From contig ONAG01000017.1 of NCBI GenBank assembly GCA_900315745.1, positions 1 through 48,371 on the forward strand: a stretch of 48,371 bases of DNA, given 5' to 3'. The position numbers and the translations under genes are program-made. Every line of letters starts with the position of its first letter. Within the stretch, counting starts at the first letter, position 1. Positions 19,341 to 30,900 of the stretch are shown in pieces. The DNA is from an uncultured Prevotellaceae bacterium (GTDB lineage: Bacteria; Bacteroidota; Bacteroidia; Bacteroidales; Bacteroidaceae). The notes below the pieces were generated by a model. It saw only the letters and a program-made list of their open reading frames with translations, was not told the origin of the DNA and ran no database searches.

Positions 19341-22300
19341 ATGACTACAGATAGATTGAAAAAGATCATGGGATTGATAATGATTTGCCAATTTGCCATT
19401 ATCAATTCTTATGCACAAAGTGCAGGCGACATCATCAGTGGTACCGTGACGGACAGTTACGGAGCTGTGATAGGCGCAAACGTAGTGGAACTTGATGGTG
19501 CCAACCGTATTGTGGCTTCAGCTGTGACAGACATCAATGGCAACTTCTCGTTCAAGCTCAAGAATCCCAAAGACAAGATTCGTTTCTCATACGTGGGATA
19601 CAAGACCATCACCCAATCCATCAACAAGACGAAATTCAACGTGACGATGTCTGATGAGAACCAAATTGATGAAGTGGTGGTAACCTCTAAGCGTCGCGCA
19701 CAAGGCTCTGGTCTTGCCATACCATTGGACGAAGTATCGTCAGCAAGAGAGAGCATCAGCATGACCGAGTTCAACGGACTTGCCATCACCACTGTTGATG
19801 AAGCCCTTCAAGGACGTATCGCCGGTCTCGACATCATTGCAAACTCAGGTAACTTGGGTTCTGGTTCATCGATGCGTCTTCGCGGTGTTTCCAGTATCAA
19901 CAGTTCGAGCGAGCCCCTCATCGTCGTTGACGGCAATGTCTTGCAGACCAGTACAAGCGGTTTCGATTTCTCCTCAGCCAATGAAGAGAAATTTGCAGAA
20001 CTTCTGAACGTTAACCCAGAGGACATCGAGAGCATCTCTGTATTGAAAGATGCAGCCGCCACCGCCATTTGGGGTTCACAAGGTGGTAATGGTGTTATCG
20101 AAATCAAGACAAAACGTGGTACACGCGGTGTCACACGTGCATCCTACAGCTTCCGCCTGACGGGAACATACCAGCCAACGGGATACAAGTTGCTCAATGG
20201 TGACGAATACACCATGTTGATGAAAGAGGAATATTTCAACCCATCCATGAGTGATGCGGCAAGTAACATTCCTGAATTCAACTACAATCCCAGTTTCTCC
20301 GAATACGAGATGTACAACAACAACACAGACTGGCTCAAAGAAGTCAAGCAAGTGGGTTGGCGCCAAAACCACAATCTGGCACTCAGCGGTGGTGGTGAGA
20401 AGGCACACTTCCGTATTAGTGCGGGTTATGACCATGAGACCGGTTCCATCATCAAGCAGCAACTTGACCGTTTCACATCACGTGTAAACCTCGACTATTT
20501 CGTGAGTGACCGCATTAAGATTGAAACGAACATCTCACTGACTTACACAAAGAACCAAAGGAACAACGGTGACTTGTTGTCAATCAGTTACACACGCATG
20601 CCAAACCTCTCTGTATATGAGCAGGACAAATACGGCAACGACCTGGATGAATACTATAGCATGCTGCCTACCGTTTCAAGCCAGTTGCGTGACCAATTGG
20701 GCAACCAAAACCCAGTAGCCTTGGCACATCTTGCCAAGAACCACGAGACAAGTTACAACATCGACCCTGAATTCAAATTGCGCTACAACCTGTTGGGACT
20801 GGCAGAGCACCAGACACGATTGGTATATGAAGGCAAAGTGGTGTTCAATGTCTTCAACAGATTCGAAGACACATTCATGCCATTGTCGCTAAACACGACA
20901 GGTTGGAACGATACTGAAAACCAGCAAAGCAACCGCACTACAGCCAATTCATCAAAGAATTTCAGTGTCAAGACCACACACACGCTGACATTCACCCCGG
21001 TATTCAAGAATAGAGACCATTCATTGATGATGATGTTGCGTGGTGAATTGAACAAGGGACACTCCAGCTCACAAAGCACAGTGGAATGGGGATTGCCATC
21101 CGGAACAATCACGAGCACGGCAGCACCCGGCATCATCACGGGCATGAGCACAGGTAGCGGACAATCCAGAAGCATCTACCTCACTTATTCTGCCCACTAT
21201 GCCTACAAAGGACGCTATGCGGCAGACTTCTCGGTACGCCGTGACGGTAGCACAAAGTTCGGTCCAGAAGAGCGATGGGGTAATTTCCCAGCTTTCTCTG
21301 CACGATGGAACCTTCACAAGGAAAAATTCATGGAAAAGCTTCAGCCATGGATTTCAACAATGTCCTTCCGTGCCGGCTGGGGTATTGTGGGTAACCCTCC
21401 AGGAGCAGAATATTTGTATTTCAGCAAGTATGCCAATGGTCGTGGTTACATGAATGAAGGCAGTATCTATCCCCAAAACATCCAGTTGAAGAAACTGAAA
21501 TGGGAACAGAAAGAGACCTACAATGTAGGTTTGGAGTATGGCTTCTTCAACGAAAAAATCACTGGTAATGTTGAAGTTTACCGCCAATATACCACAGACC
21601 TGTTGATGAACGGCAGGAGCATCCCCTCCTCGTCGGGATACACCCAGTTGGCAGTACAGAACGTGGGTGACATGAAGAATGTTGGATGGGAATTCAACAT
21701 CAATGGCAACAGAATCATCAAGTTGGGCAAGTTCAGCATGGACTTCAACGTCACTTTCGCCAACAACAAGAACCAGATTACCGCGATGGACGAGACCTGC
21801 TTGGCAAATTTGAACAGCGAGTTTGACCGCAACAATGGTTCTTATCTTTCCCGCGTAGAGCTGAACCGCTCTTTGGGCAGCATCTATGGATTCAAATACA
21901 AGGGTGTTTATCAATATTCCGACTACACTCCAGAAGAGATCAAGGGAGTAAGCGGCCCCAACGCCCCTGTCGTGCGTGACGAGAATGGCGTGGTGGTGCT
22001 TGATGAGAACAACAGGACGAAGCCGATGACATTCTGCTATGGCTCAGTGAATTATGAGTTCCGTGGTGGTGATGCCATATATGAAGATGTGAACCACGAC
22101 GGACAAATCAACGAGTTGGACATTGTCTATTTGGGTTCTTCATTGCCAAAGATCACTGGTGGTTTCGGTTTCAAACTGCATTTTGGACGCCTGACATGGA
22201 ACAACCAATTCAATTTCAGGTATGGAAACAAGATAGTCAACCGCGCGCGCATGAATATAGAAAAGATGTATGACAACAGCAACCAAAGTCGAGCCGTGAA

Positions 22301-22634
22301 CTGGCGTTGGCGTGTTGAGGGAGACATCACCGAAATACCACGTGCGCTCTACAGAGAGGGTTATAACTTTTTGGGAAGCGACAGGTTCGTGGAAGATGGT
22401 TCTTTCTTACGATTGAATTATTCTCAATTGAGTTATTCGTTTGAACCGAAAACCATCAAAAAATGGGGGCTGACACAGTTAAGCCTTTATCTCTCTGCCA
22501 ACAACTTGTTCTGCCTCACCAAATATTCGGGAGCAGACCCTGAAGTGGGATATGGTTCATGGGGAGTGGTTTATGACAATGCCAGAACTCCGCGTTCAAA
22601 ATCCTTCACCGCTGGTGTTACAATTCAATTCTAA
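19341..22634 (+). CDS. SusC/RagA-type TonB-linked outer-membrane transporter (first)
   Basis: A 1097-residue outer-membrane barrel that imports oligosaccharides or peptides together with a SusD lid. A signal peptide ending NSYAQ (residue 26) is followed by a carboxypeptidase-D-like regulatory domain (about 31-103, with GTVTDSYGAVIGANV and SYVGYKT). The TonB box is DEVVVT (110-115). The plug domain has LQGRIAGLDI, MRLRGVSS, PLIVVDG and SVLKDAAATAIWGSQGGNGVIEI. The 22-strand barrel ends in an aromatic residue (VTIQF), as outer-membrane insertion needs. The next gene is susD after 26 nt. All canonical elements are present, unlike the second SusC of this operon. Confidence 0.95.
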   Translation: MTTDRLKKIMGLIMICQFAIINSYAQSAGDIISGTVTDSYGAVIGANVVELDGANRIVASAVTDINGNFSFKLKNPKDKIRFSYVGYKTITQSINKTKFNVTMSDENQIDEVVVTSKRRAQGSGLAIPLDEVSSARESISMTEFNGLAITTVDEALQGRIAGLDIIANSGNLGSGSSMRLRGVSSINSSSEPLIVVDGNVLQTSTSGFDFSSANEEKFAELLNVNPEDIESISVLKDAAATAIWGSQGGNGVIEIKTKRGTRGVTRASYSFRLTGTYQPTGYKLLNGDEYTMLMKEEYFNPSMSDAASNIPEFNYNPSFSEYEMYNNNTDWLKEVKQVGWRQNHNLALSGGGEKAHFRISAGYDHETGSIIKQQLDRFTSRVNLDYFVSDRIKIETNISLTYTKNQRNNGDLLSISYTRMPNLSVYEQDKYGNDLDEYYSMLPTVSSQLRDQLGNQNPVALAHLAKNHETSYNIDPEFKLRYNLLGLAEHQTRLVYEGKVVFNVFNRFEDTFMPLSLNTTGWNDTENQQSNRTTANSSKNFSVKTTHTLTFTPVFKNRDHSLMMMLRGELNKGHSSSQSTVEWGLPSGTITSTAAPGIITGMSTGSGQSRSIYLTYSAHYAYKGRYAADFSVRRDGSTKFGPEERWGNFPAFSARWNLHKEKFMEKLQPWISTMSFRAGWGIVGNPPGAEYLYFSKYANGRGYMNEGSIYPQNIQLKKLKWEQKETYNVGLEYGFFNEKITGNVEVYRQYTTDLLMNGRSIPSSSGYTQLAVQNVGDMKNVGWEFNINGNRIIKLGKFSMDFNVTFANNKNQITAMDETCLANLNSEFDRNNGSYLSRVELNRSLGSIYGFKYKGVYQYSDYTPEEIKGVSGPNAPVVRDENGVVVLDENNRTKPMTFCYGSVNYEFRGGDAIYEDVNHDGQINELDIVYLGSSLPKITGGFGFKLHFGRLTWNNQFNFRYGNKIVNRARMNIEKMYDNSNQSRAVNWRWRVEGDITEIPRALYREGYNFLGSDRFVEDGSFLRLNYSQLSYSFEPKTIKKWGLTQLSLYLSANNLFCLTKYSGADPEVGYGSWGVVYDNARTPRSKSFTAGVTIQF

Positions 22635-22660
22635 TTCAAACCACATTATCGTACAAGATT

Positions 22661-24346
22661 ATGAAGACCATCAATTATAAAAATATCATCTGTGCAACTG
22701 TCATGGCGATAGGTCTCAGTGGATGTTCTGATTTTCTTGACATCCTTCCAACGAATGAAGTGGTGCTTGAAAACTTCTGGACAGAGAAAGCCGACGTGGC
22801 CAGCGTGCTTAACGGTTGCTATGAGACACTTGAAAATAGCGATTGCCTCACCCGAATGGGCGTTTGGGGTGAACTTCGTTCTGACAACCTGCGTATTGGT
22901 GCAAGTGCTCCCGTTGAAATCAACGAGATATTGAAGGAGAATCTACTCCCTTCCAATCCCATGTGCAACTGGGCAAGATTCTATGAAGCCATCAACAGGT
23001 GCAACATAGTTTGCCATTATGCGCCAGGAGTGCAGGCTCTCGACCCAAACTACACGTATGAGGAGATGAAATCCAACATAGCCGAAGCCACAGCCTTGCG
23101 TGCCTTAGCATATTTCTACCTCATTCGCACGTTCCGTGATGTTCCCTACACTACCCAACCGAGTATAGACGACACACAAAACTACATCTTGCCAGCCACT
23201 CCGTTCAACGCCGTGCTTGACTCGCTCATCAACGACTTGGAACGAGTGAAAGGTGATGCCGTACGTCGTTTCTATACAGACGACAGTCCAAACGCCTACC
23301 AAAACTCCAGCAGGATAACACGTTGGGCCATCTACGCACTTTTGGCAGACCTTTATCTATGGAAGGGCGACTGGGACAACAGCATCAGATGTTGTGACGT
23401 TGTAATAGACTTCAAGCGTCAACAATACAAGGAAATGCTGGAGCGCGAAGGCAATGTGAACAACATCGCGTTGTTTGGCGACATCCCCTTGATTTTGGAA
23501 AAGCCCATTGGCAGCACACAATGCGGCAATTCATACAGTGAAATATTCGGTCAAGGCAATTCTTTCGAAAGCATATTCGAGTTGTATTTCCGTGCCAACC
23601 AGAACCAGCAAAATTCATGGGTGAGCAGTTATTACGGAAACAACCAAAACACTACAGGCCGCCTTACCGCCCCCGACTTCCTTTGCAAGGATGTTGCCCA
23701 AGGCAACAACAGCATGTTCAAGAAGACTGACGGACGTGTATATGCAGCCACCGAACTTGACAATTCGAGCTATGCCATCACCAAGTATGTGCGCCAGAGT
23801 GTGAGTTTCTCTACTCAAAATGTCACCAAGGAGGCAGACCTCAACCTAAGTTCTTCAAGACGTTCGAGTGCCGACGCCAACTGGATTTTCTACCGTCTGA
23901 GCGACATGTTGCTCATCAAGGCAGAAGCAGAAATCCAGAAAGGTGAAGAAGGATACCAAAGAGCCTTCATGCTTATCAACACGGTGAACAAACGTGCAAA
24001 CGACGTGACGACGACAGCCCGTGCAGACACATTGAAGATGGGCGACTACATCACATCCAAAGCATCCATGGAAGAACTGCTGATGGAAGAGCGTCAGCGC
24101 GAATTCATGTTTGAAGGCAAACGATGGTTTGACTTAGTACGCATGGCACGACGCGACGGAAACAACACCCGCCTCGTCTCATTGGCATCCCGCAAGTACA
24201 TCGAGAATGTCAATGCCATCAAGATCAAGTTGGCTGACCCCAACATCATCTACTTCCCCTACGCGAAAAGTGAAATGAAAGTTAATCCACTCCTCGTTCA
24301 GAACCCCGCTTTCGGCAATGAAGAGGACAACGAATTGACGAAATAA
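22661..24346 (+). CDS. SusD/RagB-type glycan-binding lipoprotein (first)
   Basis: A 561-residue surface lipoprotein that closes over the SusC channel and binds the substrate. The signal peptide ends LSGC with Cys22, followed by SDFLDILP. SDFLD...PTNEV is the usual SusD start. TPR-like helices carry the family motifs RALAYFYLIRTFRDVPY (about 147) and the C-terminal RQREFMFEGKRWFDLVRM segment (about 475-492). Length is normal. It follows its susC by 26 nt and precedes a FAS1 lipoprotein by 27 nt, the position in which SusE/F-type accessory binding proteins are normally found. Confidence 0.95.
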   Translation: MKTINYKNIICATVMAIGLSGCSDFLDILPTNEVVLENFWTEKADVASVLNGCYETLENSDCLTRMGVWGELRSDNLRIGASAPVEINEILKENLLPSNPMCNWARFYEAINRCNIVCHYAPGVQALDPNYTYEEMKSNIAEATALRALAYFYLIRTFRDVPYTTQPSIDDTQNYILPATPFNAVLDSLINDLERVKGDAVRRFYTDDSPNAYQNSSRITRWAIYALLADLYLWKGDWDNSIRCCDVVIDFKRQQYKEMLEREGNVNNIALFGDIPLILEKPIGSTQCGNSYSEIFGQGNSFESIFELYFRANQNQQNSWVSSYYGNNQNTTGRLTAPDFLCKDVAQGNNSMFKKTDGRVYAATELDNSSYAITKYVRQSVSFSTQNVTKEADLNLSSSRRSSADANWIFYRLSDMLLIKAEAEIQKGEEGYQRAFMLINTVNKRANDVTTTARADTLKMGDYITSKASMEELLMEERQREFMFEGKRWFDLVRMARRDGNNTRLVSLASRKYIENVNAIKIKLADPNIIYFPYAKSEMKVNPLLVQNPAFGNEEDNELTK

Positions 24347-24373
24347 TCCATCACCTCATAACAACTTCAAACC

Positions 24374-26302
24374 ATGAAGATGAAAAAGATACATATATTA
24401 CTTGCAGCACTTGCGTTTTTCGGCGTAGTTTCATGTGTGGACAACGATGACGACATCCCCATGAACTATTACCAATCGAAAAAAGTCACCGCTGCCGGTT
24501 TCTTGGAGGACCACCAAGAACAATTCAGCGAATTCATCGCCATTCTCAAGAAGACGCCCTATTTCTCCATGCTATCTACCTATGGTGAGTTCACCCTCTT
24601 TGCACCCAACAATGAGGCCATAGGACGCTACTTGCAGAAATCCGGGTTTGGTCAAGTAGATAACATCCCTACGGAAACCTGCGACACATTGGCACGCACA
24701 CATATTATCAAGAAAGGTGCATTCTTCACGACAGACATTGGCGAAGGAGCATTGCCCGAACTGAACATGGACGACGCATACATTGTCTTGTCCAGCGACT
24801 CCGATGTCACCAACCATAATGCGCTGGTATATTACATCAACAAGAATTCGCGCATGTTGGAGTATAACGACTCCGTGACCAATGGTGTGGTGCATGTGAT
24901 AAACAACGTCATTTCTTCGAGCAGTCTTCTCTTGCCCGACAAAATAGAAGAAGACCCTTCGCTCACGCTGTTCTCACAAGCTTTGCAATTGACAGGCATG
25001 GCAGACTCCTTGACAAAGTACATGGATGAGACCTACTCTTGCAGCGAGGACTCTGTCCATGAAGGAGTCATGGTGCGATGCACTTCAGGTTCAGCGCTCT
25101 ATACCCGTTCGTTCTGGCCGGAAAAGAGATATTTCAAATACACGGCGTTCGTTGAGCCAGACTCTGTCTATCACGCCAAGGGCATCAACAACCTGGACGA
25201 CTTGAAGGCATACGCCAAGAAGGTTTATGATGAGACATATCCCGAAGATGCCGGCTTGTATGATGACGACCCCAAACACCGCAAGAACCCACTCAACAGA
25301 TTTGTGAGTTACCACCTTCTCCCCCGAGTTGGACAGTACAACAGTTGGGTGATGTCAGGAGATTTGCGTGAGCACTGCTGGTACACCTCACTCACCGACC
25401 CCGAGGAGTTCTACGAGACCATGTGCCCCGGCACGATGATGCGCTTTGCCGGTCCTCCAGCAGGTCTGTTCATCAACCGCAAAGGTCTGCAGAACAGATT
25501 TACTGTAAGAGGTGTGAAAGTGCTCTCACCATCAGAATCGGGAACTATTGACCAGAATGCCCTCAATGGTGTCTATCACTACCTTGACGACATTCTCGCC
25601 TACACCCCAGAAGTGCGCGACGTTGTGCTCAACTGCCGCATCCGCATCGACGCCACAGTGCTAAGTCCCGATTTCATGAACTGTAATGGACGAGGCCGTT
25701 ATGGCGAAGACATTCTGACAGGATTCAAGAACCAATATATCACAGACTGGAAAGTAAGTGATGAGACATACGTAGGCGTGCACAGCGACGTGGGCTATTG
25801 GAACTCCTATCAAGCCAACGCAGTATGTATCAGTGGCGTGTTCGATGTTGCATTCAAATTGCTTCCCGTTCCCTCGGGAACATACGAAATAAGATTGGGT
25901 TATACGGTAGGCGAAGAGCGCGGTGTTGTGCAAGTTTACCTCAACAACGAGCCATGCGGCATACCAGTAGATCTGCGTGTTTATGGTCCAGACCCAAATA
26001 TCGGTTGGGTGGAAGACACTGACGATGAAGAAGAAAACATTGCCAATGACAAGGCCATGCACAACCGCGGTTACATGAAAGGTATGGACAGTTACAGGCC
26101 ATGGGATGCAGACAACCCACTTCGTGGCAACAACTGGAACTTGCGCCGAATCCTCACCACACAGTATTTGGATTCCAACAAGACATACTATCTGCGATTC
26201 CGTCAGGTACTCGACGATCCAGACCGCTACTGGTCGTTCGACTATATAGAATTATGTCCAAAGAGTGTTTACGGCAGTCCAGAAGGAGAGGACACCCATT
26301 AA
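24374..26302 (+). CDS. FAS1-domain surface lipoprotein with C-terminal beta-sandwich
   Basis: A 642-residue lipoprotein with the signal ending VVSC (Cys21) and then VDNDDD, a strong surface-export-like acidic stretch. One FAS1 domain covers about residues 36-185 (FSMLSTYGEFTLFAPNNEAIGRYL, HIIKKGAFFTTDI, NGVVHVINNVI). A second fasciclin-like part covers about 195-420. The C-terminal region (about 430-635) looks like a carbohydrate-binding beta-sandwich with YEIRLGYTVGEERGVVQVYLN and WSFDYIEL. It sits directly after SusD, in the place of SusE. It is likely to be an accessory binding protein of the SusCD complex. Ligand unknown. Confidence 0.8.
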   Translation: MKMKKIHILLAALAFFGVVSCVDNDDDIPMNYYQSKKVTAAGFLEDHQEQFSEFIAILKKTPYFSMLSTYGEFTLFAPNNEAIGRYLQKSGFGQVDNIPTETCDTLARTHIIKKGAFFTTDIGEGALPELNMDDAYIVLSSDSDVTNHNALVYYINKNSRMLEYNDSVTNGVVHVINNVISSSSLLLPDKIEEDPSLTLFSQALQLTGMADSLTKYMDETYSCSEDSVHEGVMVRCTSGSALYTRSFWPEKRYFKYTAFVEPDSVYHAKGINNLDDLKAYAKKVYDETYPEDAGLYDDDPKHRKNPLNRFVSYHLLPRVGQYNSWVMSGDLREHCWYTSLTDPEEFYETMCPGTMMRFAGPPAGLFINRKGLQNRFTVRGVKVLSPSESGTIDQNALNGVYHYLDDILAYTPEVRDVVLNCRIRIDATVLSPDFMNCNGRGRYGEDILTGFKNQYITDWKVSDETYVGVHSDVGYWNSYQANAVCISGVFDVAFKLLPVPSGTYEIRLGYTVGEERGVVQVYLNNEPCGIPVDLRVYGPDPNIGWVEDTDDEEENIANDKAMHNRGYMKGMDSYRPWDADNPLRGNNWNLRRILTTQYLDSNKTYYLRFRQVLDDPDRYWSFDYIELCPKSVYGSPEGEDTH

Positions 26303-26316
26303 TACACACTTAAAAA

Positions 26317-27930
26317 ATGAAAGCAATGATAAACTACAAACATATCATCCTTGCCCTGGGCGTATCATTCGGACTATGGGGATGTTCCGATTGGGACGAC
26401 CACTATGATGCATCAACAGTGGTTGGAAGCGACGTGACGCTGTGGCAACAGATAAAGGGCAATCCCCAGTTAAGTGACTTCAGCCAGGTACTGGAACAGA
26501 CAAAGGTTTTCAGAATGCACAAGAAGACCCCCATCAGTTATGCATCCCTGCTCGACGGTGCACAGTCATTCACTGTCGTCGCGCCTGTCAATGGAACGTT
26601 TAACAAAGATTCTTTATTGAATTTGGTCCAGACCAACCAAGGCGACTCAATCGTAGAGAAGTATTTCATATTCAATCATCTCTCCCGCACATTGAGATCG
26701 GTAACCGCCACCCCACAAAACATGCTCTTGCTCAATGCAAAGCATGTGGAGTTGGGACCCGACGGAATAGAGGGCGTAAAGGTGGCTGTTCCCAACACAC
26801 ATGCAAAAAATGGCGTGTTGCACATCACAGAAAGGCCCCTCCCCTATCGCTACAACCTTTATGAGGCACTCTGCAATCGCCCTGAGTTCTCGGTAATAGG
26901 CAATAATTTGAGACAATATGAAGAGGACATCTTCGATGCAGACCATTCTGTTTCGAGTGGAATCATAGAAGGTGTTCCTGTCTATGTGGATTCTGTGGTA
27001 ATAGAACACAACAGGATGCTTGACAGAATAGGATACATCAACGCAGAAGACTCCACCTACCTGATGGTCGTTCCCACCACAGAAAGTTGGAACAAGATGT
27101 GGGATACCGCAAGCAAATACTTTGTTTACGACCAGAAGATGCAGAAGCGTGATTCCATCCAGCAATATTGGACAAATCGTGCGTTGCTTGACAATGCCAT
27201 CTTCAACATGACTGACCAGAAATCTATCACCGATTCCCTCACATCAGTGCAATATAGCCGTTCCACCCCAGAATACAATGTCTATTACCGTCCTTTCGAC
27301 AATGGAGGCATCCTGGCAGGAACAGAACCAATAGATTGCAGCAATGGAACACTCTACAAGGCAGCCAACTGGCCTTTCACACTTGAGAACACATTCTTCA
27401 AGGAGATTTGGAGTGAAGGCGAATACAACCATCTCATCATAGCTGAGAAAGACTGCTCCTACAACATTCGCAGAATAGCTTCCGACAGCATTTCACGTGG
27501 TGGGTACCTTCACATTTTGCCTCGCACGGCGACATCCAACTGGGAGTTGACATATAGGGTGAACAACACGCTGAGCGGCGACTATGACATTTGTGTTGTC
27601 GTCCTGCCAAAAACAGTGGAAAACTCGGTTGACCCCAACATGCGTCCATGCAAATTCAAAGCCACAATCTACTATGTGGATACACTTGGTGTTGAGCAAT
27701 CTTTCAATTGCAACAATGTGCAATACAAGACCAACCCCGAACGTGTTGACACTGTGGTTGTTGCTGAGAATTTCCACTTCCCAGCATGTAATTTCGACCA
27801 AAACGACATCAAAGTCAGCATCAAGTTGCAATGCTCAATCACTGCTCGCGAGACATCATCCTATGCACGTGAGATGTATCTCGATTGCATCTACCTGAGA
27901 CCAAGAACTCCTAAATCCGAAGAACAATGA
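26317..27930 (+). CDS. FAS1-like surface lipoprotein
   Basis: A 537-residue lipoprotein. The signal ends LWGC (Cys23) and is followed by SDWDDHYD, again acidic. A fasciclin-like fold is suggested by FSQVLEQTKVF, SFTVVAPVNGTFNKDSLLNL, FNHLSRT and NGVLHITERPLPY (about 45-180), with a second, weaker copy around DSTYLMVVPTTESWNKMW (about 240-260). The last 150 residues form beta-rich sequence ending DCIYLRPR, a common end of CBM-like sandwiches. It overlaps the next susC by 4 nt (ATGA), so the two are translationally coupled. It may be paired with that second SusC. Assignment to FAS1 is by pattern and less certain than for the preceding gene. Confidence 0.72.
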   Translation: MKAMINYKHIILALGVSFGLWGCSDWDDHYDASTVVGSDVTLWQQIKGNPQLSDFSQVLEQTKVFRMHKKTPISYASLLDGAQSFTVVAPVNGTFNKDSLLNLVQTNQGDSIVEKYFIFNHLSRTLRSVTATPQNMLLLNAKHVELGPDGIEGVKVAVPNTHAKNGVLHITERPLPYRYNLYEALCNRPEFSVIGNNLRQYEEDIFDADHSVSSGIIEGVPVYVDSVVIEHNRMLDRIGYINAEDSTYLMVVPTTESWNKMWDTASKYFVYDQKMQKRDSIQQYWTNRALLDNAIFNMTDQKSITDSLTSVQYSRSTPEYNVYYRPFDNGGILAGTEPIDCSNGTLYKAANWPFTLENTFFKEIWSEGEYNHLIIAEKDCSYNIRRIASDSISRGGYLHILPRTATSNWELTYRVNNTLSGDYDICVVVLPKTVENSVDPNMRPCKFKATIYYVDTLGVEQSFNCNNVQYKTNPERVDTVVVAENFHFPACNFDQNDIKVSIKLQCSITARETSSYAREMYLDCIYLRPRTPKSEEQ

Positions 27931-30900
27931 AAAGACATATATTATTTGCACTCCTACTCATTTCATCTTCCCTGTCAGCACAAGACATGAAGAAGGTGAC
28001 TGGTCAAGTGGTGGACGCTGCTACCGGCAAGCCTCTTGCAGGTGTAATCGTGCAAACGTACGGAGACACCAAATACTCCACCTTGACCGATGAAAACGGA
28101 CGCTATGAGCTAAATGCACCTGTCTATACCCGCTCCATCCTGATGCGAGTTGACGGATACAATATAGAACAAAAGGCCATAAGCAATGATGTAGCAAATG
28201 GAAAGCTCTATTCAAATGCATTTCGCCCGAACTACAAGGCTGCCACTTCTGCTACCCTGACAGCTGAAGCCAACCATTTCGACAACAGCTCAGAGATAAA
28301 CATCTCGTCGCACATCAGCAACGAATTGGGTGCCGATGTCAGAAGTGTCAACATAAGTGGCATACCCGGCATAGGCAACAGAATGTTGATAGAAGGCATC
28401 AACTCATTGCATGCCAATGCCCAGCCCTTGGTTGTGATTGATGGTGTCGTAATGGACATGCAGTACAACCGTCACATGCTGCATGATGGTTACTTCAACA
28501 ATCTTCTGACCAACATCAATGTAAATGACATCGAACGCGTCACAGTGATGAAGAACGGCACGGCACTTTATGGTGCAAAAGCCGCCGATGGTGTCATCCT
28601 TATAGAGACGAAGCGCAACAAGAGCATGGCAACCAAGATTGACGTCACAATAAATGGGCGTTATGAGATGCTTCCCAAGCTCCCGGACATGATGAATGCC
28701 GACGACTATCGTCTTTACACCACAGAGTTGTTGTCTGGCAAGACCAAGACAATAGGTTCGATGAAATACCTGAACAACGATCCCAGCTATTTCTACTACA
28801 ACCAATACCACAACAACACAGATTGGACCAAGGAAGTCTATGAGAACGCATTCTCACAGAACTATGGCATCAACGTGCAAGGTGGTGACAACGTGGCATC
28901 CTACAACCTCTCTGTTGGTTATGCTTTGGGCAACAGCACATTGAAGAAAAACGACTACACACGTTTCAACATGCGCCTCAACACCGACATCGAGGTGTTC
29001 CGCGGCTTGAATGTGCGCTTCGACGCATCCTACAGCGATGTGGATAGAAGCCTTACCGACGACAACTCACCAGTGGACCCACTGGAAGGTGTTATCACTT
29101 CCACAAGTTTCCTTGGTCTGACAAAGGCACCGTTCCTCTCACCCTACGCTTTCGACATCAATGGCAAAGAAAGCCATTACTTGGCCGAGGCAGACGATTA
29201 TCTGGAAGGAATGTTCCAAGGCAAGGGAAGATTGGCCAACCCAACCAGCATTTTGAATAATGGCGACGGCACCAACCGCAACTCCTTTGGAAACCGCCTG
29301 ATCATGTTTGCCATCACTCCAAAATACAGAATCAACAAGCACCTGAACATCAACGAGCATTTTGTCTTGGGTTTGGTAAACACCAATGAAAACTATTACC
29401 TTCCCATCATGGGTGTGCCAACATTCACAGTGAAGGGACTTGATGAAGGCACCCGCTTGCAAAACTACGTACAAAGCCAGAGTGCAAGGCAAACCAACAT
29501 CCAAAGCGACACCTATCTGACTTGGAACAATCGTTACCGTGCCCATAGCATCGACCTGCGTGGAGGTTTCCGCTATATCAGCAGCGACTACAATTTCACA
29601 TCACAGCGCGGATATAATACGGGTAACGACAAGACTCCAAACATGAACAGTTCCCTGCAATTCAAGAAGACCGACGGTGCTGACGACAACACCCGCGAGA
29701 TCACTTGGTACGGCTTGGCAAATTACAATTTTGCAGAACGCTTTTATGTGAATGCAGGTCTGTCAGCCCACACATCATCCCGCATAGGCGACGATGCCTC
29801 CGGAATGAAAGTTGCAGGAGTGGTTTGGGGCTTGTTCCCAAGTATCGAAGGAGCCTGGGTTCTCTCAAATGAGAAGTTCCTTTCCGGAGTAAAAGGCATA
29901 AACTACCTGCGCTTAAATGCCGGATTCGACATCACAGGCAACGACGATATCGACTATACAGCATCACGTAGTTACTTTGTTTCCAACCTCATGCTCAACA
30001 ACCAGGTTACAGGATTGTCAATAGGCAATATCGGCAACACGGAATTGAAATGGGAGACAACAAAACGTGCCACTGTAGGTCTTGAAGCCAATTTATTGAA
30101 CAACAGAGTCAGCTTGAGAGCCAACCTTTACAAGAGTTGGACATCCGACCTGCTTTCATTGCGTCAGTTGGCATGGACCAGCGGACTGAAAGAGAATTGG
30201 ACTAATGGCGGAAAGTTAGAAAACAGCGGTTTTGACGTCAGTCTCAGTGCCAAGGTTCTCGCGTTGAAAAACGTCCAGTGGGAAATAGGAGCCTCTGTAG
30301 GCCATTACAAGAATGAATTGACCGCACTGCCCGACAACCGCCCATTCACCACCGACTTTTACGGTGCGCAAGTGTTGACCAAAGTAGGACAGCCTGTCGG
30401 TGTATTCTATGGTTGGAAGAGCAACGGTGTCTATGCCACCGCAGGCGAAGCTGAAGCAGACAAGCACTACATCTTGACCGCTACAGGCGACAAGTCGTAT
30501 TTCAAGGCAGGAGACGTTCGTTTTGCAGACCTCGACAACAATGGTCTGATAGACGACCAAGACAGGTGTATCATTGGAGACCCCAACCCCGACCTGTTTG
30601 GAAACATCTTCACCACCTTCTCTTGGAAGAACCTCTCATTGTCAGCCATCTTCAATTATTCAATGGGCAATGATGTCTATAACTACCAACGCTCATTGCT
30701 TGAGGGCGGCAGCCTGTTCCTCAACCAGACAACAGCCATGAACAAGCGTTGGACAACAGAAGGCCAACAGACCGAAATTCCACGTGTATCCTACACTGAC
30801 CCAATGGGAAACAGCCGTTTCAGCGACAGATGGATAGAAGACGGAAGTTTCTTGCGTCTCAGTTCAGTCACATTAAGCTATTATATCCCAGTCATCAGCA

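Noticed and set aside
21354-21914. A 186-codon open frame on the minus strand inside the first susC
   Set aside because: The plus strand here codes for a well-conserved SusC barrel, and the antisense frame has no recognisable domain or upstream signals.
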